From Eucalyptus grandis (lineage: Eukaryota; Streptophyta; Magnoliopsida; Myrtales; Myrtaceae): a DNA stretch of 64,000 nt. The notes beneath the pieces were generated by a model. The model searched no databases, had not been told where the DNA came from, and was given only the letters and a program-made list of their open reading frames with translations. The stretch lies in assembly GCF_016545825.1 (NCBI RefSeq), contig NC_052613.1, positions 46,730,112-46,794,111 on the forward strand, read 5' to 3'. Of this stretch, positions 40,509-52,632 are shown piece by piece. A program made the position numbers and the translations under genes. The stretch's first letter is position 1. Each line of letters opens with the position of its first letter.

Positions 40509-40624
40509 TTGACTCAACCCATTGACCATTGATCTGTGTTGACCACCATTGACCGTCGTTAACCGGTGTTGACCACCGCTGTCCTGTGTTAATCACCATT
40601 GATCATTGTTGACCACCGTTGACA
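40509..40624 (+). repeat. Clustered TTGAC (W-box-like) repeats, array 2
   Basis: Seven TTGAC cores in about 115 bp, with intervening decayed versions (ttaacc, ttgatc). It is the same degenerate minisatellite as at 38117 and sits immediately downstream of CNL unit 3. Confidence 0.6.
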
Positions 40625-40904
40625 GGCCAAAAAAAAAAAAAGGAAAAAGGAAAATTTTGTATTTTCCAATTTGTTCGTTGTGGATTATAAGTAATCCCTT
40701 TTTTTATTCTGCATGTGTTGCAGAAACCATGGAAAATTATGTATTTTCTGTTTTGTTTATTATGGATTGTAAGTAATCCTTTTTTTTTTTTTTTTTTCAT
40801 TCTGTATTTATTGCATGAATCATGAAAATTCTGTATTTTCCCTTTTGTTCATTTTTTATTATAAGTAATCCATTTTTATTCTGCTTTTGTTGTAGAAACT
40901 ATGA

Positions 40905-41290
40905 TGCGCTATGCATGCATACTTCATTTTTTAGAACAGGCGAAGAAAATGCAAAACTTAAAAGGTTAATGACAAAATTAGCTAATTATCGGTGGAATGA
41001 TGGTGATGTAGTATCACACGTGATCAAGGTCAATTAGATGATACAATAAATCATCCAGAATGGTTATCTTATGTTGGATTTTGAGAAGGTGTCGGCCTTA
41101 ATGAACACTCTTCCACTTGAATGTCAAGTAGTGTTAGATCGTCTATGAGAGGTCAACGTGATATCGGATTATAGGAGGCTTACAGTAGCTTTTGTAAGAG
41201 AATATTATAGGATCGAGTTAACCAAAACTTTAATCCTTAGCATGAGTGCCACATGGCGCAGAGTAAATGCGCCTTGGAGGTGACATGAGA
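40905..41290 (+). pseudogene. Copia gag-like remnant
   Basis: The longest version of the fragment embedded in the CNL units. It reads RTGEENAKLKRLMTKLANYR, then continues past the point where the other copies stop as MLDFEKVSALMNTLPLECQV and VISDYRRLTVAFVREYYR. The spacing of a NTLP motif after a charged helix resembles the UBN2 gag region of Ty1/copia elements. Several stops interrupt it. No protease, integrase or reverse transcriptase follows, and no LTRs were identified. Confidence 0.45.
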
Positions 41291-41746
41291 GCTCTCTAAA
41301 AGTTTTTCCGCAGTTGGCCAATGTATCTTCAAATTTCTTAAAGAATTTTACTGACAGATTAGAAGAGACTTTCCCTACTTATTTCTTAGATTAGTTTGAA
41401 ATATTTTAGGTGTAAATATCTCTTTATACGTTGATATTTTTCCTCCAAATATATTACTTAGTGTAATTGACATGTTTAATTATTGAAAGTTCAATGTTAT
41501 CATTATAAATAAATATGTTAATTTACAAATTCGTTGTAGGAAGTTCAAGAAAGTTTTAATGACTTTGTTGAACTTATTTTGCATAGAAGATTATATTTAT
41601 AATAGTTTTGAGTTAGGATTTTTTGGATGATGATTAGAAACATAGTGACATTTTGATTCTGAAATCTTACTTAAAATTATGCATTAATATGATGAGTCCG
41701 TGTAAAATAAATGCATAAATGATAGGTATTAATAATTCGTGCATAT

Positions 41747-42103
41747 GTGTCTGATATGTTCAGATCGATGACTTCAGCAATTAATAACATAATTGCTAAT
41801 TTAAACAAAGAAGACAAATTGAATGGCGAGAATTGTGAAATATTGAATATGAAAATTCAATATGTGCTTGAAAAGCAAAAAACATTAAAAGCTATTGACC
41901 ATGTTATGGAAGATTTTGAGGATGCTATGTGCCACTTTGAACTAGCAGAGGATCGCCTAAAGGCATTTGAGCGGGAAGCAGATATTTACTGTGCTGCTTC
42001 CAACTTAGTAGGGGTTTTGAGCTCTAAACGCAAGCGCATTGATTCGTTCAATAGGTGGAAATGTAATGGATCAAGTCCTTCTTGTAAGAAACCAAGAGCT
42101 AAC
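41747..42103 (+). pseudogene. Copia gag N-terminal-like fragment
   Basis: The open frame begins with SAINNIIANLNKEDKLNGEN followed by MKIQYVLEKQKTLKAIDHVM. It resembles the start of copia gag (KLNGxNYxxWxxKIQYVL..Q), with the conserved Trp lost. It then diverges into a charged helix and basic tail, and fuses at about 42104 to the CG-rich start of segment P2. It is out of order with the gag-like piece at 40905, so the two are not one intact element. Confidence 0.5.
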
Positions 42104-43985
42104 CATCGCCCAATGCCTCCGTTCAATGCCTCCGTCCAACCCCTCCGGCCGACGCTTGCCTAACGACTCCAACCAACGTGTGTGCCGGCCTGACACCACC
42201 GTCCAATGCTCAGCTCGCCCAATGTCTTCGTACGACGCTCGCCCGACGCCTCCATCTAACGCTCGCTCAGATTCGCCTGGCACTTGCTTGACGCTCACTC
42301 AACGCCTTCATCGTCTTCTTGAAATTGCAGTGCTTTATATTTATATTGAGGCTTTAGCCGTCTTGATTTCACTTGAATTTTATTTTAAATTTCGTTGACA
42401 TAGGTTTATTGTAGTAAGGGTTTGTGATTATTGAACTAGTTCATTTGAAATGGCTGGGCAAATTTCTAACATGCGTTTGTGGATGGTCTCGTATAGAATG
42501 TCTCTGTCTCGCCTAGAATTTTTGGTATTGTTGCTGCTTTTGGCTCATTTTGAAAGAATATATTACTTTGAGTTGCTGCCTCTGGTTTAGATCAACAAAG
42601 TTTGTTAGGTATATGGAATTCCTAATATACTCATCTTTCTGATTTCCCCAAGCTCATCTAGATCACCTAAATCTCATAGCAATTGCAGCAATTTTGACAT
42701 GCCTATATTGTGGATTTTATATACTTGGAGGGATTTTGTATATACCATCCATGCGCACATCAATTTTTTTTCACGACTCAAACTGAATATGATATGCATA
42801 TCCGAGATTGCGACTTCAAAAAAGTGATTGAAAGCTGAAACTTTTTATTTTAATTTGTCTTGATACAATTTATGGAATATTGTAGGTTTTTTTTTTCCCC
42901 TTTGCATATGAAGCTCACCGTTGTGGAAGCTTCATAATTTACTATTTGATTATTTCCTTAGCCAGCTGATAGAAGTTAACTTATAGAAAAAATCTAGATC
43001 AGATTCACACTTTCTCAATAGACAATGCTAATGATATTACCGGGTTACTGCTAGTGCTTAGCTCTAATGTTGTTTATTTCTATATATAGATGTTCACTAT
43101 AGTTTATAGAAATAAGACAACATGTTAACTATACTGCTGTCTTATTTATGCTGAATATGCATTGTCTACATCTTGTTGACCATCATATTTACATCTTTTC
43201 AAGTGTAACCTAAGTGCACAGATTCATAGGCAATTCAATGGATGCAGAATTTAGAGTTTTCAAAGCACAATTGAAACATTTCGAACGAGATGTGTAGAAA
43301 TTAAATAAACAAAATTCCGCATTGAAGACAATGTTAGTTGTGCCGTGGGTGTTTATAGTGATTTTAGGAAACTTGTTATTTCGAAATATGGAGAAAAATG
43401 ATATAATGAGCTTACCATAAAATGTGTTAATGTCGTTTGTATTATTAAGTTGTTCTAGTAGATGTCATGTAACTGTCCACATGAAGTTCGAACATGAATG
43501 AAATGCAAGTTTTTTGCAATCTCCTTTATTTTGTTTGGAATAGAAAAGGTATCGCACTAGATAATTAAAGAACATATCTAGAAGGCTGATACAATAAGAC
43601 AAAAAAAAATATCAGTGTGTTCAATCTTAAAACAAGTCTTTAGTGCACTAATTAAACTACACTCCTTCCATCCAATCACACCTAAAACCAAGTCGCATTT
43701 CTTGAAGTTTGGACGTACATAAGTCATTTGCTCAATCTTCGTTACTATATTTCTAGTTCACTATTTCAGTGGTGCATCCACATACAGTTCTTCGTTGTAG
43801 TTGCAAGCATCCTCAAATCCAAACATATTACTCAACAAATCAACATTTTTTCTCGAACATAACAGCAAGCGAGAATTTTAAGTAAAAATAGAATCCGAAA
43901 GAGAATATTAAGCAAATTTCTTTTAAGGAAACACTCGACAGATGCGAGATAATCACATTCTCTTTGCTATCGGCACTACTAAACC
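42104..43985. repeat. Internal duplicated segment P2 (GRF module, zinc finger deleted)
   Basis: Direct repeat of 26850-29030. At 43227-43232 it jumps from cataggc straight to aattcaatgg. About 324 bp that encode the GRF zinc finger in P1 (27996-28319) are missing, and GGC is present at both edges. The downstream coiled-coil region survives with a stop at about 43294, and its 3' end keeps the 11 bp lost from P1. Confidence 0.85.
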
Positions 43986-46900
43986 CGACACCTAATTTTT
44001 AAAACCTTATTGTTTTATTGAGCATATAAAATTCGGGTACAAACCCGACATCTCATTTTTTTCACTATTTCTTGCCCAACAACCCTTTTGAAATAAATTT
44101 AGGCAACTCTTTTTTTTTTTTTTTCTTTAAAGCTTTCAGAAATAAATTTGCACGTGCTCCCATACTCAAAATTAACCTTCAAATTTTGCACACACCTAAT
44201 TTAAAATCTCATTGGGTTATTGAGCAAATAGAATTTGGCGTTCAAACCCGACACCTCATTTTTTTTTTTTCTCTATTTCTTGCCCAACGACCATTTTTAA
44301 ATAAACTTAGGCAACTTTTTATTATTATTTAAAGCATTCGGAAATAAATTCACACACGCCCGTATTCAAAATTAATCCATCAAATTTTGCACGCACCTAG
44401 TTTAAAATCTCATTGTGTTATTGAGCAAATAAAATTTGGTATCCAAACCCGACACCCCATCTATTTTATATTTTCTTGCTCAACCACTCTTTTGGAAATA
44501 ATATTGGGCAACTCTTTTTTTTTTCTTTAAAGTTTTTGGAAATAAATTTGTACGTGCTCTCATACTTAAAATTAATCCATCAAATTTTGCACGCACTTAG
44601 TTTAAAACCCCATTATGTTATTGAGCCAATAAAATTTGGCGTCCAAAATCAACACCCATTTTTCTCTATTTCTTGCCCAACAACATTTTTTTAAATAAAT
44701 TTGGCCAACTCTTTTTTTTTTATTTAAAACTTTTGAAATAAATTCGTACGTGTTACCTTATCAAAAAAAAAAAAAAATATTCGTACATGCTCATGTATTC
44801 AAAATTAATTCATTAAATTTTGCACGCACCTAATTTAAAACCCCATTGTATTATTAAGCAAATAAAATTTGGCGTCCAAACTTGATACCTCATTTTTTTT
44901 TATCTATTTCTTACCTAACAACCTTTTTTGAAATAAACTTGGGCAATTAATTTATTTTTTAATGCTTTCGGAAATAAATTTGTACGTACTCCCTACTCAA
45001 AATTAATTAATCAAAATTTGCACAAATCTAGTTTAAAACCTCATTGTGTTATTGAGTATATAAAATTTGGCATCCAAACCCAACACCTCATTATTTTTTC
45101 TATTTTTTGCTCAATAACCCTTTTTAAAATAAACTTGAGCAATTCTTTTTTCTTTTTTAATGCTTTCGAAAATAAATTCGTACGTGCTCACGTATTCAAA
45201 ATTAATCCATCAAACTTTGCATGCACCTAGTTTAAAACCTCATTATGTTATTGAGCAAATAAAATTTGGCGTTTAATCTCGACATCCTTTTATTTTCTAT
45301 TTTCTTGCCCAATAATCCTTTTGAAATAAACTAAGGCAACTATTTTTTTTCTTAAATGCTTTTGGAAATAAATTTGTACGTGCTCCCGTACTCAAAATTA
45401 ATCCATCAAATTTTGCACGCACCTAGTTTAAAATCTCATTATGTTATTGAGCAAATAAAATTTGGCGTACAATCCCGACATTCCATTTATTTTTTATTTT
45501 CTTGCCCAATAATCATTTTTGAAATAAATTTAGGCAACTCTTTTTTTTCTTTAATGTTTTCGAAAATAAATTCGTACGTGCTCATCTCATATTTGAAATT
45601 AATTCATCAAACTTTGCACGCACCTAGTTTTTAAAACCTAATTGTGTTATTGAGTAAGTAAAGTTTTGCGTCCAAACCCGACACCTCTTTTTTTTTTCTA
45701 TTTCTTACCCAATAACCATTTTTGAAATAAATTTGAACGACTCTTTTTTTTTAATGCTTTCGGAAATAAATTCGTACGAGCTCCTATACTCAAAATTAAT
45801 CCGTTAAACTTTACATGTATCTAGTTTAAAACCTCATTTTGTTATTAAGCAAATAAAATTTAGTATCCAAACCCGACACCCCATTTATTTTCTATTTTCC
45901 TGCCCAACCACCCTTTTGGAAATAATATTGGGTAACTCTTTTTTTCTTTAAATTTTTTGGAAATAAATTGTACGTGCTTCCGTACTCAAAATATTTCCAT
46001 CAAACTTTGCACACACCTAATTTAAAACATCATTGTGTTATTGAGCATATAAAACTTGGCGTTCAATTCCAAAACCTCATTTTTTTCTCTATTTCTTGCC
46101 CAACAACTATTTTTGAAATAAATTTGGGCAAGTCTTTTTTTTCTTTAAAGCTTTCAGAAATAAATTCATACGTACTTCCGTATTCAAAATCAATCCATCA
46201 AATTTTGCACGCACCTAGTTTAAAACCTCATTGTGTTGTTGAGCCAATAAAATTCGACATCCAAACCCAACACCTCATTTTTTTTTATCTATTTCTAACC
46301 CAACAACCCTTTTTGAAATAAACTTGGGCAACTCTTTTTTTTTTTCTTTAAAGCTTTTGGAAATAAATTCATACGTGCTCTCGTACTCAAAATTAATCCA
46401 TCAAACATTGCATGCACATAATTTAAAACCTCATTGTATTATTAAGCAAATAAAATTTGGTGTCCAAACCCAACACCCCATTTATTTTCTATTTTCTTGC
46501 CCAACCATCATTTTTTGAAATGATATTAGACAACTCTTTTTTTTCTTTAAAGTTTGCCGAAATAAATTTGTATGTGCTCCCATACTCAAAATTAATCCAT
46601 CAAATATTGCACGCACCTAGTTTAAAACCACATTGTATTATTGAGCAAATAAAATTTAGGGCACAAGTATACTAGAAGTGCCAAAAGTTGTGTATGGCGT
46701 TCACTTTAGTGCCAAAAGGTTTCGCCGGCTCACTTAAGTGCTAAATCGGAGAAAAAATGATCACTTTAGTGTTAACGGCGAGAAATTCCGACCAAATTGA
46801 TTACGTATCATTTATAATTAAAATTTTAATATGACTTGACAAAATTTTTTAAAATATCCAGTTCACGTAGCATTTCCACGTGGCATGGTTGGCACTAAAG

Positions 46901-47545
46901 TGATTGTTTTTCAACAACGAACGGCATTGAAATGATCACTTTAAATAACATTCGGCACTCAAATGATCACTTTTAATAAAATTTGGTACTTAAATGATCA
47001 TTATTTATAACTCTTGGACGACGTCGTTTATGGGTTATATGCTGACTAGACACGCCGGTGAGTTACTAAGATTGAGAAATTATAAAATATAATCACGTTG
47101 GATTTCCGACAATCCGAACCGGAGTTGATACTTAAATTATCATTTTTTTAAAAAAATAGCACTTAAGTATCTAGAAAAAACTTGTGGCACTAAAGTGAGC
47201 GCCGTACACAACTTTTGATACTTCTAGTGTACTTACCCCAAAATTTAGTGTCCAAACCCGACACTCCATTTATTTTCTATTTTCTTGCCCAACCACCATT
47301 TTTGGAAATAATATTGGACAACTTTTTTTTTTCTTTAAAGCTTTCGGAAATAAATTTGTACGTGCTCATGTACTCAAAATTAATCCATCAAACTTTGCAC
47401 GCATCTAGTTTAAAACCTCATTGTGTTATTGAGCCAATAAATTTGGCGTCCAAACCGACACCTCATTTTTCTCTATTTCTTGCCCAATAACCATTTTTCA
47501 AATAAATTCAAGCAGCTCTTTTTTTTTTTTAAAGCTTTCGGAAAT
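43985..47545. repeat. Tandem array S2 of ~200-bp repeats
   Basis: Same monomer family and orientation as S1 (29030-32475), again directly downstream of a GRF module, with about 15 monomers. It is interrupted by a 580-bp MULE-type MITE at 46660-47239. Monomers are diverged, with variable poly-T lengths and scattered substitutions. Frames such as those near 45968-46675 are repeat translations, not genes. Confidence 0.9.
46660..47239. mobile_element. MULE-type MITE inserted in array S2
   Basis: 580 bp with ~54-bp terminal inverted repeats. The left end reads acaagtatactagaagtg and the reverse of the right end reads taagtacactagaagtat, both continuing into caaaagttgtgta and tcactttagtgcc. It is flanked by a perfect 9-bp target duplication AAAATTTAG (46651-46659 and 47240-47248). 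Long TIRs with a 9-bp duplication are diagnostic of Mutator-like elements. It has no coding capacity. Confidence 0.93.
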
Positions 47546-48240
47546 AAGTGTGTAAACAACTATGAGCGTGTCAACGAAACAACTATTTCATATATTTGAA
47601 ACGGGGCCAAATTTCGAGATGTCACACTTGACGCCGCCGATATAAAAATGGTATCACATTTCTTAGGAAAGCACACCTCAAAAAACCCAACACATGCATT
47701 TCTTAGGAAAGTTTTGGTTTATACAAATTAGACGAGTTTCAAGCTTTGTTGAAAGGTAAATTTTGCATATTATATGCATTCTGTACATATCTTTTGGAAT
47801 TATTTATCTTCTATTACAGCTGCAAGTTTTTATGTTTTCTTAGGAGAATAGTTTGTTTTAATAAGTAATAAATGTTGAGTCTTTCTGGTGTGATTGAATG
47901 CTTCCCCTTGACATTGAAATGTCTCAGAATAAGGAGTTTTCTAGTAAGAATGGTTTCTTTTTTTCTTGACATTTATAAGATATATTTTACATTGCACCAC
48001 ATCCTGGAGAAGTACTCATCTATTGAGTATAAAAAAGCAAATAATGGCATGCACAATCTCAATACTTCACGAACAAACACTAGCTATATATTATTCAAGT
48101 AAAAAATAGATTAATAAACCTATTTTACTATAATAAGATGGTTCAAAAGCACATCATCTCACTGATCTCAATCGTTATACAAATGGCCATATAAGACAAA
48201 TAAAAAAGATACATCAATAACCCTACTTCATTGATGCCAT
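47546..48240. other. Gene-less AT-rich spacer
   Basis: Lies between array S2 and the 3' end of the MuDR-type transposase. A direct repeat of atttcttaggaaag occurs at about 47658 and 47698. No coding sequence recognised. Confidence 0.4.
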
Positions 48241-48484
48241 CATCAATTAAAAGAACAAATTGATCAACACCACTTCACCGAACCCATTATCACAAAAAAT
48301 ATTACCATAACATGTCAAAACTAAATATTCCCAAATATTTTTCCTTTTGTGTCTTCGAATAACTTCTAATTCTTGTGCTCTTGACATTAGTAGGAGGATC
48401 CATACTAGTAGAGCCACCAACATTGCCACTTGCATTTTTATTTGTACATCTTTGAACTTGCAAAGAGTATATTCTTTCAAAGTA

Positions 48485-51053
48485 TTATTGACAAAACAAG
48501 CATGACATAATAGAAATAGAAGTACTAACTAGAATTTTTTCTCTTGAAAATTGTGTTTGTGAAAATGTAGACCTGATCTTCTTAATTGGACAAGTTGAAC
48601 TATCGTGTCTCATCTTCATGTAAGTTCGACATGTCATCTTCATTTCTATTCTCGACACCCTAATTCCACTTGCCACCTCACCTTCCTCTCTTGATCTTTT
48701 CTGTTTAGGTCTACCGTGCTTCATCCACTACATATTTGTCATCATTATCCATTACCTTATATCCAACATCACCATCCCATATCACTTGATAGTATGTTGC
48801 ATCAATTCTATTTTCTTCTAGTTTTCTTACGATTCTTGAATCACAATCTCTTTTCCACTTAGCACATGCATCCCTCTATCTATGCATCCTATTATTATTA
48901 TTATCCGCATTTCCTTCAACATACTATATATGGATTTACACCTAGTATGTATAATTTTTTCTATTGAATGCCTCGTATAAATTATTGTCAATAATGTCAC
49001 ATTTCACATCAGTATTAAATAAAACTTTACACCAGTACTTTGGCTCTGTTTGCACCAAATCATGATATGCACAATGACTAATTTTCTTTAATATTTGAGT
49101 GTCCATCATACTCCATCCTAGTATTGTTCTTAGCACACTATCAAAATAGTTTTTACATTTGTATTCCCTTATGTTTCTTGCCCCAATTAGTATAGACGTG
49201 TCTAGCACACATCTTATGCTCAACTGCAGGCAGTAGATTAGCCACAACTTCTATAAGGCCCTGCAAAAGATGATTGCAATGTAAAACATATCTTATAAAT
49301 GTGACTATCTAAAAAGTATAACAAATAAAAATTAAATAAATAATTTACCTTTTGTTTGTCGCTAATTATGACCCAACCTCATCCATATGTGTCAAAAACA
49401 TTAAGATCATACATCAAATTTATTAAGAATTACGTCCAAGTATCGCTATTCTCAACTTTGACAACTGCCTAAGCAATTGGGAACATTTGATCATTTGCAT
49501 CCCTTCCAATAGCACATAAGATCTGACTTTGACAAATTCCTTACAAGAAACAACCATCTAACCCCACAACTTGCCTACATCTACTACGGAACCCTTTCTT
49601 ACAAACAACAAAGCAAATGTACATTTTTTTCAAACAATGCCTTAGAGTGCATATATGGCTTTTCAACCTTCAATGTAATAGTACCCCCATGATTTTTCTC
49701 CTTAAACTCCTCCGCATAATCCCGTAGTTTTGCATATTCCTTCTAATAGTTTCACATCAACACTTTATAAGCAAACAACTTAGCCTTCGTAGATTGAGCT
49801 ATGCTTACATCTAACCCAACTGCTCATTGATGAATTCCTTGAAAGCAATATTTTAAATAGTTGGCATTGCTTTTATTGTAGGAAAATAATGATTTACCAA
49901 TCAAGAATTTGTCACCCTTCTATTTTTGAAGCAAATGCTACAAGTATGCTCTAAATGTAAGGTCTTGACATGAAATGATCCAGTACGAGCATCAACAAAG
50001 CCAGAAATCTTCCAAGGGCAACTCTCATTAACACATTTTGCTCCAACAAACTTCTTATCATTCTTTGTAAATTTTATCTCTCTACGTTGAGTACTTTTTC
50101 AAAGCATTTTTGAATTGGCTACTACTATCAAATGGCATAGCCACAGGAAACACATGCACGACACAATGATGATTATATCTTGGAAACCTACTTCTCTTTC
50201 TAGTAAAATCATCATCTTCTCCTGCATCAAACCCCAAACTGTCATAGGCATCTGTATCATAATACTTCGTCTCGTAACCAGCTTCGGCATCAACTCCACT
50301 ACTCACATCTAATGGTTGAGAAGATACCAATGATGTGGATGGTTCCCCTATAATCAAATCCTTTGTAACCCTCTCACGAAACTCAATTATATTCTTCATT
50401 GCTTCTAAAAGCTCTTCATTACCAATATCATCATCATCAGTCCAGAATCTTACATCGCCAAGAAAATTTGTCTCATCATCGTTGTTGTCATCCAGAATAT
50501 CCCCCTCTATGTTAATATAATTACCTTTATCGACTAAGTCATTAGGATCTAAGTCATCCTCGTGCTCAATAATTGTCTCATTAGCTAAGCCAATATAATT
50601 GCGAGCACCCACACTAATCCCTTGACCAACACCCTCACTTGGGCAAGCATCCTAACCCTCACCACCCCCGTGACCAAAACCCTCACTTGGACTAGCACTC
50701 TCACCCTCACCCTCACCCACACCCACACCCACCCCTTGACCATCACCCTCAACCGCGTCATCGATTGTAAAATTTTCTCCATATATCTCAATTAACCCAT
50801 GATGCAAATAATTGAAAAGTAAATCAATGACACTGCTCTCATTCCATATATATCTCAACCCATATTCTAGAGACTTTCTAGGAAACTTAAAATAAAGTTT
50901 TTCAAATTTATAATTTACCCCATTCTCAATATCTTTAATGAAGCTTTCATAGCTCCTTGAACTGATATCAATTTTTACCAAATCAATCTTACCCCCAACA
51001 TATTCAAGCATTGGCGATGGTAAAAATTTCCACCATGGAAAAGGCAAGCCCAT
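48485..51053 (-). pseudogene. MuDR-type (MULE) transposase, multiply broken
   Basis: Order on the minus strand: an N-terminal PB1-like domain (51050-50750, EYVGGKIDLVKIDI); a low-complexity GEGEGESASPSEGFG tract; an acidic linker (50600-50200, DDDDIGNEELLEAMKN); a MuDR DNA-binding domain (50150-49890, REIKFTKNDKKFVGAKC, then NESCPWKISGFVDAR) entered through a frameshift near 50090. The MULE catalytic domain follows (49580-49335, CRQVVGLDGCFL, then IGRDANDQMFPIA and GWGWVIISDKQK), carrying the expected Asp residues but several in-frame stops. After it come WCKVLFNTDVKCDIIDNNLY at about 49000 and a degenerate CCHC knuckle (MTCRTYMKMRHDSSTC, one Cys lost) at 48650-48560. It reads inward from the right TIR, as in autonomous MULEs, but is now non-functional. 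Confidence 0.9.
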
Positions 51054-51689
51054 GCTGACTTGTCGCTCATCTCGACCCTACATAAAAGAATGCAATATAT
51101 GTTGTAAAAAGCCACATAATGGAGATTTTAACATGAATGGCCAAAAGTGCTAAATAAATATAAAGAGTTTGACTTGAGCATAAGTGCAAAACCCCTTCCG
51201 TCTCATAATTACAAGTGAAATTTCTCTCTAATTTACGAAAATTAACTAGGTCAACTAATATCTGGTACCTATGATACAAGAGTTCAAGGTGTATAGTGGC
51301 ATATAATTAGTTTGCTTTCAAGTTAGATATTTGGTTTGTATAGCTATTTGAAGCCAGTGCCAAAAATCTTAGGGCTGATAAAAGAAATTTGTCTCCCATA
51401 GTATACCTGATCTTGTTTTCTCTGCAACTGATGAAGGAGAAAAATGACCATGATACTAGGTTCTTTGTATATAGATATAGCAGGTCAATGTATTACAAGC
51501 AGCATGGCTCACAAAGCTTTAATTTTAGAATGTTACTTCATATTATCTCAATTCTTTCCTACCATCACTTCCATGGATATTGTTGGTTTTCTCTATCTTT
51601 TGGCTTTTCAGGATTTTTGACAATAGTTTCATTCTTTAGCGGCTGAAGAGTGTACTTCTATGCTTAAACGTTGAAGTTAATTTGCTCAG

Positions 51690-52349
51690 AATCACTTATC
51701 TACTTTTAGTTAAAAACAAACGGTTGGTTTGTTCAACGCACGCGAAGAAATAAGATAATTTGGGAACACGACAAAGACAATCATAGAGACAAAATAATTT
51801 GGGAACACGACAAAGACAAACATAGAGACAAAACATAGTTTAGGACCTCAGCAATATACCTTTTGACAGATTTTGACTGACTTCACGATCACCCACCACG
51901 TAGCTCACCACTTGCCGACAGCATAATCAAATTGGGACCACCTCACTTGCTTGTGTTTGTTGTGGATGAACGAATCGGGTCAAGTTGTGGGCGAATCGAG
52001 TCTTCGGGTCTTCGGATCTTCTCGTCTTCTAAATTTAGGCAAGTAGTGACTAACGAATCGGGTCAAGTTATGGCCGAATCAGGTCTTTGGGTCTTCAGGT
52101 CTTCTTGATTCGGGCGAGAAGCGACAAACAATAGCGTTGGCCAAAAAGGGGCTTGATTCAAGAAGGATATTGATGGAAAACGACCTGAGTTGAGGAAATC
52201 GCAAGACGAGATCAAATCAACTCAAAACGACCTGAGTTGAGGAAATCGCAAGATGAGATCAAATCAACTCAAAATCTTTCGGAGGAGAACTCACTAGGGT
52301 TTTTTAGATGATTTTGGGAAGAAGCAAGGAGCAGCCGCACGAATTCTAT
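51690..52349. other. Subterminal region of the MULE with short tandem repeats
   Basis: Between the transposase 5' end and the right TIR. A ~45-bp unit (aatttgggaacacgacaaag) is tandemly repeated at about 51758-51832, a ~48-bp unit (cgacctgagttgaggaaatc) at about 52180-52275, and cttcgggtcttcgg motifs recur near 52000-52110. Such subterminal repeats are typical of transposon ends. Probably the transposase 5' leader. Confidence 0.5.
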
Positions 52350-52632
52350 AGCCAACCCATGCCCTTTTCTCTTCTGCCTTTTGGCTTTTATTTTTTTTTA
52401 AAGCAAAATGGTGACGTTTTGCTCTTCGGACCCATGTCGAAATCGGCAACGCCGACCGTGCTAACTAGGATGCCACATCACATTTTTCCGACTATGCATG
52501 GCCGGATGGACTAAACTGGAACAAAAACAAAAAGGTTTATGACTAAATTGTCCAAAATAAAAATATATATATATATATGATTGAATTGGCACAATTGTAA
52601 TAGGTTTAAGGCTTTTTTTTTTGTAATTTTCC
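52350..52632 (-). mobile_element. Right terminal inverted repeat of the MULE-like element
   Basis: Reverse complement of the block at 26374-26650, roughly 85 percent alike by eye over ~230 bp. It ends taataggtttaaggc, then a poly-T run and gtaattttcc. A (TA)n tract at 52563-52579 replaces the poly-T of the left end. Copy B of the segmental duplication starts one or two bases beyond this end. Confidence 0.75.

Noticed and set aside
45018..46675. Similar open frames in array S2
   Set aside because: Same reason as for S1: translated satellite monomers.
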